A stretch of 42,165 nucleotides of DNA from a virus: positions 1 through 42,165 of IMG/VR virus record IMGVR_UViG_3300028837_004139; one strand, 5' to 3'. The notes beneath the pieces are model-generated. The model saw only the letters and a program-made list of their open reading frames with translations, did not search any database and was not told where the DNA came from. The translations under genes and the position numbers were made by a program. Positions 21,691 through 30,927 of this stretch are shown piece by piece. Each line of letters starts with the position of its first letter. The stretch's first letter is position 1.

Positions 21691-23283
21691 GTGACACCGG
21701 AAGCATCAGTTATAGAAAACCTCCTCATGATCGCCGATAAAGACGGCAACGACGTTCCTTTTACTTTAAACGCTACCCAGAAAGTACTAGATGAACATTT
21801 AACAGGACGAGACCTCGTGCCGAAGGCTAGGCAAGAAGGAGTATCATCCTATTTCCTAGCTAGATACTTAATAAAATGCCTCTCCAAAAGAAACACCAGA
21901 GCCGTCGTTATATCTCATGATATGGAATCCACTCAGCGGATGCTATCTAAAGTACACTACTTCCTCAACAACCTCCGAGGGCCTAAAGCAGTAGTAGGCC
22001 ATGCTTCAAAGAATGAATTTACTTTCCCAAAAACAGACTCTATGTTCTACCTTGGAACTGCTGGCTCAAGGAAATTTGGTCGAGGTGATACTATTACCAA
22101 CCTCCACTGCTCTGAAGTTGCCTTCTGGCCAGATCCTAAAGCCCTCCTTGCAGGATTGTTCCAGGCAGTACCAAGAACAGGAGAAATCGCTCTTGAATCT
22201 ACCGGAAACGGCGTAGGGAACTTTTACCATAACAGAGTAGTCAGAGCAGCTACAGGTAAAAGCCGATACAAAGTCCACTTCTTCAACTGGCAAAATTTTC
22301 CAGAATATACTATAAACGTAACCGAAGAAGAAGCTAAAGAAATATTATCCAACCTCGATCCCGAACTAGAAGAAGATATCGTACACGAAAGAGGTCTAAC
22401 TCCTGGCCAAATAGCCTTCAGGCGAGAAAAGCTTGACGAACTCGATTTCGACTTAAGGCTCTTTAAACAAGAATACCCTATGACCTTAGACGAATGCTTC
22501 CAAGCCTCCGGTCATAGTATATTCTACAAAGTCCTATATAAACCTACTGACTTCTGGACTAAGGTCGATACTAATCTCCATCTCCTGGCTGGCCATCCTG
22601 ATCCTAACCTCCATTACGTACTAGGCGCTGACGTAGGAGGAGGCGTCCAGCAGGACAATTCTATCGCCGAGATTGTCTGTTTGGAGACTATGGAACAAGT
22701 CGCTGAATGGGCTTCTAATAAACTTGCTCCTGATATCTTCGCTCATAAACTTACTGCCCTAGGCACAAATTTCAACGGAGCCTATATGGTAATTGAATCT
22801 AACAACCACGGTATCATGACCTTAAGCGAATTAAGAGGAAAATACCCCTCTCATCTCGTTTATCGAGACCCTAGCACAGCTAAGATCTCCGAAAGCCATT
22901 TACTAAAACTAGGCCATAGAACCACTACATCATCTAGATTCCACTTAATAGGCCTTTTAAGATACCACTTAGCTCGTGATCTAACTATCCACAGCGAACT
23001 ACTCATGGGTGAACTCTCTACCTTTATCGAACACGATGATGGTAAACTAGCTGCTGACCAAGACTGTCTCGACGACCGAGTTATAGCCTTAGCCGAGGCT
23101 TCCTTCGGTCTTCAAAAAGCAGGAATCATGCTACTACCTCAGCCTCTAGCTTTACCACCTACTGAACCTGACCCATTCAGCCTAGAAGCTATCATCGACG
23201 AACTTCGAGGCAGAGATAATAAATTTCCTATAAAACCTCAGCACGGTGTCATAGATGCAGATTATTCTGTTATCGGAGAATAG
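21691..23283 (+). CDS. terL: Terminase large subunit
   Basis: The 530-residue protein shows the packaging ATPase and nuclease plan: a deviant Walker A (PKARQEGVSSYF, ~42-53), a Walker B-type strand (LHCSEVAFWPD, ~138-148), motif III ESTGNG and an RNase-H-like nuclease with LGADVGGG, MVIESNNHG and DQDCLDDRVIALA acidic residues. It cuts and pumps genomic DNA through the portal. Start GTG with GAGGTAGATAA upstream. Its end overlaps the PurD-like gene by 29 bases. Confidence 0.93.
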   Translation: MTPEASVIENLLMIADKDGNDVPFTLNATQKVLDEHLTGRDLVPKARQEGVSSYFLARYLIKCLSKRNTRAVVISHDMESTQRMLSKVHYFLNNLRGPKAVVGHASKNEFTFPKTDSMFYLGTAGSRKFGRGDTITNLHCSEVAFWPDPKALLAGLFQAVPRTGEIALESTGNGVGNFYHNRVVRAATGKSRYKVHFFNWQNFPEYTINVTEEEAKEILSNLDPELEEDIVHERGLTPGQIAFRREKLDELDFDLRLFKQEYPMTLDECFQASGHSIFYKVLYKPTDFWTKVDTNLHLLAGHPDPNLHYVLGADVGGGVQQDNSIAEIVCLETMEQVAEWASNKLAPDIFAHKLTALGTNFNGAYMVIESNNHGIMTLSELRGKYPSHLVYRDPSTAKISESHLLKLGHRTTTSSRFHLIGLLRYHLARDLTIHSELLMGELSTFIEHDDGKLAADQDCLDDRVIALAEASFGLQKAGIMLLPQPLALPPTEPDPFSLEAIIDELRGRDNKFPIKPQHGVIDADYSVIGE

Positions 23284-24112
23284 CGAAGGCCTTAGCATCG
23301 CTAATAAACTCACTTCCGAAGGCCACACGGTAAACTGCTTCATAAAAGGAAACGGCCTATCAGGCTCTGGTCTCATAAACCTCATACCGTCCTGGCGACC
23401 TTTGGTAGGAAAATCTAATCTCGTAATAGCCTCTAAACCAGGCTTTAATAGTATCTATACTCTACTAACCCAATGGAGCATTCCTACTATAGGCTTCACC
23501 TCCCCATTCGAAGCAGTCCAAGACCAATACCTAACAGGCTGGTTTAACGGCAGCGACTGGATAAAGCCTCTTTTTAAAGTATGGAAATATAAAGAACTTC
23601 TCACTGGAGGCTTAGGACCTAGAACCGAGTGCATGGGCGTAGTCACAAGACCTACAAGCGAAACTCTTGACGAACTCATCCCGATGCTTAGAAAAGAAGG
23701 CTTTACTGGACCTGTTAACGGTTTCGATTATGATTTCATTGAAGCCTTTATGGAAGGTTTAAGAGAACCTATGACTGATTTAATCTTCGAGACAGTTCAA
23801 GGTATCAAGAAGGAAATAAACGTATCTAAAGACTGGCTCATCGCCGTTAGGCTAACGGTACCCAGATCCAGTATCAATACCGAAATAAAAGGCTTGACTA
23901 AAGAAAATCTAAAACACTTATACTTAGTAGACGTCCGTAAAGAAGACGATAAATACTTCTGCTCTGGTGAAACAGTCTTAAAGGCTACTGCTAGAGGCCG
24001 AACTCCTGAAGAAGCCAGAAAAAGAGTATACAGAACTCTAGATAATTTAAAAATACAAAACAAACAATATCGCTTAGATATAGGCGAAGGGATAAGTAGC
24101 TATGAACACTAG
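23255..24112 (+). CDS. PurD-like (GARS) protein lacking the ATP-grasp core
   Basis: A 285-residue protein that resembles phosphoribosylamine-glycine ligase at both ends: an N-terminal Rossmann-like part (MQIILLSENSEG...ANKLTSEGHTV), then YKELLTGGLGPRTECMG, which matches the PurD motif (K...G..GP.TGGMG), and a C-terminal ETVLKATARGRTPEEAR...YRLDIG. The region that should hold the ATP-grasp lobe (~100 residues) is missing, and the E.N.R.GDPE metal/ATP motif is replaced by NGFDYDF. Real PurD is ~420 residues. It is therefore probably not a purine enzyme. It overlaps both terL and the portal gene, so its role is tied to packaging or assembly. Confidence 0.62.
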   Translation: MQIILLSENSEGLSIANKLTSEGHTVNCFIKGNGLSGSGLINLIPSWRPLVGKSNLVIASKPGFNSIYTLLTQWSIPTIGFTSPFEAVQDQYLTGWFNGSDWIKPLFKVWKYKELLTGGLGPRTECMGVVTRPTSETLDELIPMLRKEGFTGPVNGFDYDFIEAFMEGLREPMTDLIFETVQGIKKEINVSKDWLIAVRLTVPRSSINTEIKGLTKENLKHLYLVDVRKEDDKYFCSGETVLKATARGRTPEEARKRVYRTLDNLKIQNKQYRLDIGEGISSYEH

Positions 24113-25796
24113 GAAGATTAATACTTCATGGTGGACAGATCAAATAAACGCCGGTATTAAATTTCGTAAAAAATATACCCATCAACAAAAATGGGAAACT
24201 TGGCGATCTTACTACCGAGGGGTCTGGAAAAAAGGGGTCTTACCCGTAAATCTTTTCTTTATGATGGCCAGGACCATCGTCCCCAGGATATACTTCCGAA
24301 ATCCTTCTATCTCCTTAACCCCTGCTAAACCAGGCCCTTTACATATGGCCTTTGCCCAGACTCTTGAAAGAGTAGATAATAAACTTATTCGAAGGCTAAA
24401 AGTTAAAAAACAAATAAAGAAAATAGTCCAAGACGCTTTTCTATTCGGTACAGGTTTCGGTAAACTAGGCTATGGCGGCCAATATACTCTCAAACCAAGC
24501 CTTCTAGAAGACACTGAACAACCTTATGGTAAAACAGGAGAACGCTACGAGTATCACTCCAACGTTATAGCCAACCACCCATGGCTACTTCGCATCCCTC
24601 CTGGCCAAATAATCGTCCCAACTGGAACAGAAGGCTCTGAAGACATGATGTGGTACGCTCACTGGGTTAGAAGGCCTTTACAAGACGTTAAGCGAGATCC
24701 TAGATTTAAAAATACAGATAAACTAAAACCTACCTCTACCCAATCAATCGAACAGGAAACCAAAACCGAACCTGATATCCAAAAGCCTATCCAGATGATT
24801 GACCTCTACGAAGTCCATGATGCTAAATGGAGACGAGTTTTCGTAATATCTCCGGTCTCAGATAAGCCTTTATACGATGCTGGCGACGAATTCCAGTTCA
24901 AGGACGGTTTCAATCTCTACCCTCTCATTTTTAATGAAGACGATGAAGTGTTCTGGGGCGTACCTGATTCTCAGATCTTAGAACCATATCAACTAGAGAT
25001 CAATGAGATCCGAACCCAAGCTATGAAGCATAGAAGACTTGCTCTGGTTAAAATCTTTGCTAAGCTAGGGTCTATTTCCCAAGCTGAAGCTGACAAAATG
25101 CTCTCCGAAGAAGTAGGAGCAATAGTCTGGACTCTTGAAGATCCTAACCTAGTCATCGACGCAAGGAAATTATCTGAAATCCCTGCTGATTTAGATCGAG
25201 CCAAATTCGAGGTCCTAAACGACGTCCGTGAAACAGTAGGCTTTTCTAGAAACCAATTCGGTGAATATGCCGCCAGGGGCAGATCAGGAGTCCCGACTGC
25301 TACTGAAGCCCAAATCGTCCAAATGGCTTCTGAAATCCGTGTAGATGAAAGAAGAGACATGGTTGCAGATCTCTTAGTTGGAGCCGTAGGCGATTGGCAT
25401 GAGTTGATATTTACCTACTGGACAGAAGAACAAGTAATTGACATAATAGGCCCTGGTGGAGTACAACTATGGGTAACCTTTACAGGTCAAGAACTAAAAG
25501 CAGGTCAGTATGAAGTCAAAATAGACCCTGATTCGACCGTACCTGAAACTAAAGATATGCGAGAGCAAAAGGGGGTGCAGGTTTATACGATTCTGAAAGA
25601 AAACCCTCTAATCGACCCTGAGAAACTAACCAGATACTTACTACATAGTCTCCATGGAGTCCAGTACGACGATATGATGAAAGGAATGCCAGGAGGCCAG
25701 GGTATGACTCAACAAAACCCTATGGGCATGGGCCAATTAGCAGGAGTATTACAACAAGGCCAGAGAATGAATTTACCTATACCAGGAGCAAAATAA
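24102..25796 (+). CDS. Portal protein
   Basis: A 564-residue protein located between terminase and scaffold, with portal-like features: a basic, aromatic N-terminus (KWETWRSYYRGVWK), a long helical region (VDNKLIRRLKVKKQIKKIVQDAFLFGTGFGKLGYG), and a C-terminal Gln/Met/Gly-rich tail. Residues ~280-440 (FWGVPDSQILEPYQLEINEIRTQAMKH...) match the stem/clip area seen in podovirus-like portals. It forms the dodecameric DNA entry ring. The start overlaps the PurD-like gene by 11 bases. Confidence 0.85.
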   Translation: MNTRKINTSWWTDQINAGIKFRKKYTHQQKWETWRSYYRGVWKKGVLPVNLFFMMARTIVPRIYFRNPSISLTPAKPGPLHMAFAQTLERVDNKLIRRLKVKKQIKKIVQDAFLFGTGFGKLGYGGQYTLKPSLLEDTEQPYGKTGERYEYHSNVIANHPWLLRIPPGQIIVPTGTEGSEDMMWYAHWVRRPLQDVKRDPRFKNTDKLKPTSTQSIEQETKTEPDIQKPIQMIDLYEVHDAKWRRVFVISPVSDKPLYDAGDEFQFKDGFNLYPLIFNEDDEVFWGVPDSQILEPYQLEINEIRTQAMKHRRLALVKIFAKLGSISQAEADKMLSEEVGAIVWTLEDPNLVIDARKLSEIPADLDRAKFEVLNDVRETVGFSRNQFGEYAARGRSGVPTATEAQIVQMASEIRVDERRDMVADLLVGAVGDWHELIFTYWTEEQVIDIIGPGGVQLWVTFTGQELKAGQYEVKIDPDSTVPETKDMREQKGVQVYTILKENPLIDPEKLTRYLLHSLHGVQYDDMMKGMPGGQGMTQQNPMGMGQLAGVLQQGQRMNLPIPGAK

Positions 25797-26101
25797 TGCC
25801 TTTATACAACCTTAAATGTAAATGCACCCATACTTTCCAAGCCTTCTTTAGAAAAGGTATCAATATAGAATCTTCTTGCGCTATATGCCCTGAGTGCTCC
25901 AGCATCGCCTATATAACAGGCCGTGCTGATACTATAAACATACACTCAGTCCATTTCTTCCCATCAGGTATCTGGGAGCATATAGCTCCTCAGCCATTAG
26001 AAATAACTTCAAGGAGGCAATTAAAAGAAGAATGTGCTAAACATGATGTTTATGCCAAATATCTTGATCCTCCTATAACGTTAAAAAAACCAACTTATTA
26101 A
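25796..26101 (+). CDS. FmdB-like zinc-ribbon protein
   Basis: The 101-residue protein starts MPLYNLKCKC, then has CPEC at ~34-37. This matches the FmdB-type ribbon (MP.Y...C..C....CP.C) often encoded between portal and scaffold in phages. The second half (FPSGIWEHIAPQPLEITSRRQLKEEC) matches a recurrent phage extension. Its ATG overlaps the portal stop. Function unknown; metal binding is likely. Confidence 0.72.
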   Translation: MPLYNLKCKCTHTFQAFFRKGINIESSCAICPECSSIAYITGRADTINIHSVHFFPSGIWEHIAPQPLEITSRRQLKEECAKHDVYAKYLDPPITLKKPTY

Positions 26102-26154
26102 ATGAAAAAATGCTTGATTTTTAAATTATTAACCTTTATAATAAGGAGACAAAA

Positions 26155-26397
26155 ATGGCCACGAAGGGCGAAAAGTATCCTAAGATAAACATAACCTATT
26201 TGCCTAATAAGATCAATGTTACCATTACTGACTGGCAAGGGTTAACAATCCGAAGGATACAGAGATCTATCAGAGAAGTATATCGAGAATTAAACAGGCT
26301 AAAAAAGGAACTTATCCGCAAAGTCGAGAAAGAAGGCGAAGTGGATAGAGGAAGAGAAGAGTATAAAAATATAGCGACGGGAAGAAAGGAGAGATAA
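26155..26397 (+). CDS. Hypothetical basic protein (80 aa)
   Basis: An 80-residue basic, helical protein (TIRRIQRSIREVYRELNRLKKELIRKVEKEG), probably coiled-coil. AAGGAG precedes the ATG. It lies directly upstream of the scaffold-like gene and may be part of the head-assembly module. No family is recognised. Confidence 0.6.
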   Translation: MATKGEKYPKINITYLPNKINVTITDWQGLTIRRIQRSIREVYRELNRLKKELIRKVEKEGEVDRGREEYKNIATGRKER

Positions 26398-26398
26398 A

Positions 26399-27103
26399 AT
26401 GGCCGAAGGCGACGATAAAGGCAAAGGTAACGGCGATGACAAAGGTAAAGGAGATGGAGGAGCGGAAGCTCTAAAAGAGCTATTAACCCCCATGGTCGAT
26501 TCTATCAAAGGCATCCAAGACGGGATGAAGGGTTTAGCTGACGAAGTAACTTCTATTAAAGAGGCTCAGGGTAAGGTTAAAGATACTGACGACGATGATA
26601 AAGACAAAGACAAAGATCTAGACGATCGTACTCTAGAATCTCTCTCTAGAAAAGACTTCATGGGTCATATTGTAGAGCAATTTGGCAAGTTGGTCGATGC
26701 TAAAATCAAGCCCGTGGCTACTCAACTAGACGACGGTCAAACAAAGCAATTAGAAGCAGACGTAGCCAAAGCTGTTAAAAAGGCTGAAGCAGATCATGAA
26801 GACTTCTGGGATTGGAAAGAGGAAATGGGTAAAGAGCTTCAAAAGAATCCTTATCTTTATCCAGAAGATGCTTATGTTCTGGCCAAAGCCAAAGACCCTG
26901 GAAAAGCGAAGGAGCTAGAAACGAAACACCTCAGCGAAGATGAGAAGAAGAAAATCGAAGAGGCTAAGAAGAAAAAAGATCAACCCCAGTTCGGTGGTCT
27001 AACTCCTACAAGCGGTAAGACCGTAGAATCTACAAAAATGAAGCAGGAGGAAGCCTCCGAGCTCGCCTGGAATGAGACGATGGGCGATACGGGTGAAAAA
27101 TAA
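26399..27103 (+). CDS. Capsid scaffold protein (putative)
   Basis: A 234-residue, very acidic and Lys/Asp/Glu-rich protein directly upstream of the major capsid gene, the normal scaffold position. It has a low-complexity Gly/Asp/Lys start, a helical central part (LKELLTPMVDSIKGIQDGM...), a DDDDKDKDKDLDD run and a helical C-terminal half with a basic stretch. There is no protease signature. Scaffold proteins line the procapsid interior and leave before packaging. Confidence 0.7.
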   Translation: MAEGDDKGKGNGDDKGKGDGGAEALKELLTPMVDSIKGIQDGMKGLADEVTSIKEAQGKVKDTDDDDKDKDKDLDDRTLESLSRKDFMGHIVEQFGKLVDAKIKPVATQLDDGQTKQLEADVAKAVKKAEADHEDFWDWKEEMGKELQKNPYLYPEDAYVLAKAKDPGKAKELETKHLSEDEKKKIEEAKKKKDQPQFGGLTPTSGKTVESTKMKQEEASELAWNETMGDTGEK

Positions 27104-27121
27104 TGGTAATGGGAGGTTAAA

Positions 27122-28129
27122 ATGGCTTATGCTACTTTAGCTGAAAATTTAGACAACCTCTATACCACTACATGGCAACATATGAAGTCAGAGGCGAGGG
27201 ATAATATCTTCGATGCGGTGCCATTTTGGTTTTGGCTAAAAAACAAGGGCAAAATGAAACCGGTAGAAGGTGGAAGATGGATCTCCGAACCGGTGGTATA
27301 TGACAAAAATGACAACATTACCTGGTTGAAAAAAGGTGGAACGACTTCTTTATCAGACTACGAATTCCTATCCATTGCGAAATACGACTGGAGGTATGTA
27401 GCAGTACCTATAGTCCGCTTCGGCGTGGATGACCAGCAAAATAGAGGAAAGGCTCAGATCATCAACTTGATGAATTCCAAGATGGAGAATACTAAAAACG
27501 CCCTGATCTCCGAAATGGAAACTGTACTATTCCAAGCTAAAACCAGCGGCGACGATGAGCCTTTCGGCCTTCAGGACTTAGTCCAAGATGCTCCTACATC
27601 CAACCCTTCGGGAGGTAGTGTAGGAGGGATCAGCAGAAGTGCAGAGTCTTGGTGGCGAAACCAGTATACTAACGCAACAGGGAAATCCTGCTCAGTCTAC
27701 CTCGTGCCTTATATGAGAACCATGCTCAACAACTGCATGAATAATCTCATGATGGACGCAGTAGATATCATTCTAACTGGTCAGCATCCTTATGAACTTT
27801 ACGAGGATGAGACTATGGAACAGAAGCAGATCGTTAACAAAACCCTAGGCGATGCTGGTTTCCAGAATATCCAGTTCAAAGGTATTCCTATGATATGGTC
27901 TCCCAGCTGTGCTAGCTCTGCTATTGGCACAACTGCTGGTAGGATGTATTTCCTGAATACGAATTTCATCTACTGGGTTTATGACCCGATGCTGAACTTC
28001 GACATGACGGAATGGAAGGCGATCCCTAACCAGGTAAATGACAAAGCAGCTCAAATCGTTGTAGCCTGTGCATTCTTGGTCTCCAGATCAAGATGCCAAG
28101 GCGTAATTTATAACCTTGATACCTTATAA
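27122..28129 (+). CDS. Major capsid protein
   Basis: The 335-residue protein follows the scaffold gene and has the length and composition of an HK97-fold capsid protein: a helical N-terminus (LAENLDNLYTTTWQHMK), an E-loop-like segment with WISEPVVYDKND, a long helix (NRGKAQIINLMNSKMENTKNALISEMET), a P-domain/A-domain-like middle and a C-terminal strand region ending in VYDPMLNFDMTEW...LVSRSRCQGVIYNL. No separate protease is seen. AGGAGGT-like sites precede this gene and the next, consistent with high expression. Confidence 0.83.
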   Translation: MAYATLAENLDNLYTTTWQHMKSEARDNIFDAVPFWFWLKNKGKMKPVEGGRWISEPVVYDKNDNITWLKKGGTTSLSDYEFLSIAKYDWRYVAVPIVRFGVDDQQNRGKAQIINLMNSKMENTKNALISEMETVLFQAKTSGDDEPFGLQDLVQDAPTSNPSGGSVGGISRSAESWWRNQYTNATGKSCSVYLVPYMRTMLNNCMNNLMMDAVDIILTGQHPYELYEDETMEQKQIVNKTLGDAGFQNIQFKGIPMIWSPSCASSAIGTTAGRMYFLNTNFIYWVYDPMLNFDMTEWKAIPNQVNDKAAQIVVACAFLVSRSRCQGVIYNLDTL

Positions 28130-28140
28130 GGAGGTAGGAA

Positions 28141-28641
28141 ATGACTACTAATTTAGGCATTAAACTGTCTTTCGAGACAGAATTAGACCAAGCCTATACC
28201 TCCGATAAGGAGGGTGTAGGGTGCATTCGGCACGAAGGTGATGCTGAGTTCGTCTGGCTGAAAGGCTTGGCGACCATCATAAAAGGTTTTGTGGTGGTAT
28301 TCTCCACGGCTGATTATGCAGCGACCTTGTTCACCAATGCAATTACCAGAGAAAGGCGGTTAGCAGTAGCAGCTTCAGAAGCTACTGGCAGTAAATGGGG
28401 ATGGTTCCAGATAAGAGGAAAAGCCAGACATGGCGTCTACGCAGCTCATGATTGCGCTGCTGATGCGCAGTTGTTCTCCACTGCTACAGCAGGAATGGTA
28501 GATGACGCTCCCGATGGAACAGCTGGTGGTATATTCATAAACGGCATGGTCCTAAACGCTGCTTGCGGTACCTCACCTGGTGCTACCTGCGGTGCGGATT
28601 TGAACTATCCTAATGCAGCTTCAGACATCACAGCAGCTTAA
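28141..28641 (+). CDS. Capsid-associated structural protein (putative)
   Basis: A 166-residue Ala/Gly-rich protein immediately after the capsid gene, with a small beta-rich fold (GVGCIRHEGDAEFVWLKGL, FVVVFSTADYAATLF, WGWFQIRGKARHGVYAAHDC). Proteins of this size and place often are capsid decoration or stabilisation proteins. GGAGGTAGGAA precedes the ATG, indicating high translation. The cysteines (C27, C104 and two near the end) are unusual for the position. Confidence 0.6.
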   Translation: MTTNLGIKLSFETELDQAYTSDKEGVGCIRHEGDAEFVWLKGLATIIKGFVVVFSTADYAATLFTNAITRERRLAVAASEATGSKWGWFQIRGKARHGVYAAHDCAADAQLFSTATAGMVDDAPDGTAGGIFINGMVLNAACGTSPGATCGADLNYPNAASDITAA

Positions 28642-28653
28642 TCTTTAACTAGT

Positions 28654-28691
28654 CAAGAGAAGCAAGCCTTTAAGGCTCCACGCTTCTCTTG
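28654..28691 (+). terminator. 10-bp hairpin between capsid genes
   Basis: CAAGAGAAGC (28654-28663) pairs perfectly with GCTTCTCTTG (28682-28691), and the loop contains a smaller AGCC/GGCT hairpin. No T-run follows, so it is a stalling, processing or partial terminator site that could set expression between the capsid genes and the downstream tail genes. Confidence 0.45.
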
Positions 28692-28716
28692 GCTATATCT
28701 AAGGAGGTAAACGGTA

Positions 28717-29064
28717 ATGGCTTACACATATAACACTGTAACGCTCGACACTCCTGCAGCAGAAAGAGTTTCTCGAAACTACGGAATGGTAACAGGCTCA
28801 GTCCTGTTTGACAACTACGTCTCAGGCGTAGGGGTAAGTAACGAGATTACGGATATTACGGATATATTTCTATCAATCAAGAGGGTTATTTGTGATGGTA
28901 TAACTTCTGGTGGTTATGGCTGTAAGTGGAATGCTACTTCAAAAATGTTCGATGTATTCGCTCTGCCTACACAAAGCGCTAGTGCTATGGTTGTCTACCC
29001 CAGAGCAGTTAATACTGTCAGTGCAGGTACTGTAAACTTCGCAGCGTTTGGCTACTTTCGCTAA
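28717..29064 (+). CDS. Small head/tail structural protein (putative)
   Basis: A 115-residue beta-rich protein (YNTVTLDTPAAERVSRNYGMVTGSVLFDNY..., ending VNFAAFGYFR). The pattern resembles phage head-decoration or neck proteins of ~110 residues. It lies between the capsid and adaptor genes. AAGGAGGTAAACG precedes the ATG. No family name can be given with confidence. Confidence 0.6.
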   Translation: MAYTYNTVTLDTPAAERVSRNYGMVTGSVLFDNYVSGVGVSNEITDITDIFLSIKRVICDGITSGGYGCKWNATSKMFDVFALPTQSASAMVVYPRAVNTVSAGTVNFAAFGYFR

Positions 29065-29076
29065 AGGAGGTTCAAA

Positions 29077-29778
29077 ATGGGCCTTCTGACCCTAGATCAG
29101 ATGAAGAACGAAGTCACGGCGAATTTAGGTGGCCGGACTGATCTTGATTCTTATTTAAACAATAGACTAAATCTCCAATGCCGTAGAATAGCTGGGCTTC
29201 ATGACTGGGAAGAGTTACAGAGAATCAAAGTCGATGCTAACTCAGCTACTGATACTAAATCCTACGACGCTGCTACTTTTCTTGGAGAATCCTCCAACGA
29301 AAACATCCGTGATATCCATACCCTAAGACTCATTGACGGCACTAATTCTAGAAAACTTACCCGAATCACTGTCACCAGGCTTGATGAAGTTATGGCCAAT
29401 CCTGAAAACTCTTCTTCTGGTAGACCTAACTATTATGTTTGGTATGGTAACTATCTAGAAATGATTAAAATCCCTAATGCTATTTATACCTTCTATGCTA
29501 GATACTCTCTATACCCTGAAACTATGGCTAACGGCGCAAGTACTAGCGATTTGAAAAACAAGGATGATGCTATTATAGCTCTAACTACCTCTTGGAATTT
29601 CTCTAGCCTCAAAATGAGAGAAGAAGCTGCTCATTGGTTTACGATAGCTAAGAACCTACTACTTAGTGCCATTAAAGAAGATCAGACTGATAGAGATCTA
29701 AAACTTACTCCAACTAGCGAGCTTTCAGCTCCTACAGGAGACTATTGGAATGATCCGTTCCAAAAGGAGGCACCTTAA
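29077..29778 (+). CDS. Head-tail adaptor protein
   Basis: The 233-residue protein begins LTLDQMKNEVTANLGGRTDLDSYLNNRLNLQCRRIAGLHDWEELQ, the helical start typical of phage adaptors (gp4/gp6-like) that extend the portal. Next come a beta-strand middle (YYVWYGNYLEMIKIPNAIYTFYARY) and a long helix (MREEAAHWFTIAKNLLLSAIKED). Position right after the capsid genes fits a podovirus portal-tail adaptor. AAAGGAGGTTCAAA precedes the ATG. Confidence 0.75.
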   Translation: MGLLTLDQMKNEVTANLGGRTDLDSYLNNRLNLQCRRIAGLHDWEELQRIKVDANSATDTKSYDAATFLGESSNENIRDIHTLRLIDGTNSRKLTRITVTRLDEVMANPENSSSGRPNYYVWYGNYLEMIKIPNAIYTFYARYSLYPETMANGASTSDLKNKDDAIIALTTSWNFSSLKMREEAAHWFTIAKNLLLSAIKEDQTDRDLKLTPTSELSAPTGDYWNDPFQKEAP

Positions 29779-30438
29779 ATGACTACGCATACTCAATCTT
29801 GGAATGTCGCCTTTGAGGCTATTCCTGCTAACACCGACGACGCCAACGAAGGCGCTCAGAGGATAAGGAGTCTTAAGAGGGACATTAGGGAAAGGCTAGC
29901 TGTCGATCATGAAATGGAGCTTATGGCCAATTCAGCCACTGCTGATGGTAGGCATAAGAAGGTTACTTTCGTGCGGCAAGACTCTGAGCCTACTAATGCT
30001 GCCTCACAGGGTTTTCTATACACCTATAACAATACTGGCTCCGGCGACCTACACTTCATGAACGAGAATGGTGCTACCATACGGTTGTCTGATACCATCA
30101 ACACTGCTAGCGGGGATGGAATAACAGGGATGAGAGTTAAGATCATCGAGATCGGTGATTGGAATATGGATACTACTGCTACCAATTACGCAACTCATGG
30201 TCTAACTTTGGCGAACATAAGAAGTGTAAGCGTCATGATCAGAAATGATGATAATGATGCTTACTACGACTTTAATAACGTACACAGTGCTGCAACTAAG
30301 ATTCCTTGTGGGTTTATATATGAAATAAATGCTGACGCTGTGCGCCTTGATCGTATGGCGAGTGAGCTCTTCGACGCCGCTGCTTTTGATGCAACCTCTT
30401 ACAATAGAGGTTGGGTAACAATTTGGTATACAATATAA
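29779..30438 (+). CDS. Tail protein / short fibre (putative)
   Basis: A 219-residue protein starting WNVAFEAIPANTDDANEGAQRIRSLKRDIRERLAVDHEM, an N-terminal helix element shared by many small tail or fibre proteins. It is followed by QDSEPTNAASQGFLYTYN...LHFMNENG, a beta-rich part like a trimeric fibre stalk. The C-terminal domain is a likely beta-sandwich. It starts at the adaptor stop. It probably attaches near the tail hub; its exact place is unknown. Confidence 0.6.
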   Translation: MTTHTQSWNVAFEAIPANTDDANEGAQRIRSLKRDIRERLAVDHEMELMANSATADGRHKKVTFVRQDSEPTNAASQGFLYTYNNTGSGDLHFMNENGATIRLSDTINTASGDGITGMRVKIIEIGDWNMDTTATNYATHGLTLANIRSVSVMIRNDDNDAYYDFNNVHSAATKIPCGFIYEINADAVRLDRMASELFDAAAFDATSYNRGWVTIWYTI

Positions 30439-30927
30439 GTGGGCTTATTATCAGAAAAATATCCTCCTTTTGAAATTAAACAAGAGAAGTTTCAGGATCA
30501 AGATGCTTATCTTGAGCTTAGAGATCTCGTCCAGGAGCTAGAAAGTTTCAGAAACGACGTAATCGAGGCTCTAAATGATGAAGCAGGTTTTCATGATAGG
30601 GGAGATCCAGGCGCTTATGATAAAGATGATTTTACTACTGATGGAGATTGGCACGATTGGGATCTGTCAGCGATAGTGCCAGCAGGAGCAAAAGCTGTTT
30701 TATTACGTATAATGTTACAAGATGATGCGGTAGCTTCTTGGTTACAGTTTAGAGAAAATGGAAATTCAAATGCTTATAATTATATTATAGTAAGAACTCA
30801 AGTGGCGAATGTAGTCATTGATGCTGATGCAATTTGTTCCTGTGATTCAGACAGAGTTATTGAATATAGAGGCGCTGATTTGGCATTCACTTCTACTCGT
30901 GTTATTGTGAAGGGCTGGTGGAAGTGA
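30439..30927 (+). CDS. Small tail protein with beta-sandwich domain (putative)
   Basis: A 162-residue protein with GTG start directly after the previous stop (translational coupling, no separate ribosome site). The N-terminal third is a coiled coil (LELRDLVQELESFRNDVIEAL). The rest is a beta-sandwich-like domain (WHDWDLSAIVPAGAKAVLLRIML...STRVIVKGWW) of the kind found at fibre tips and lectin-like tail proteins. Confidence 0.6.
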   Translation: MGLLSEKYPPFEIKQEKFQDQDAYLELRDLVQELESFRNDVIEALNDEAGFHDRGDPGAYDKDDFTTDGDWHDWDLSAIVPAGAKAVLLRIMLQDDAVASWLQFRENGNSNAYNYIIVRTQVANVVIDADAICSCDSDRVIEYRGADLAFTSTRVIVKGWWK

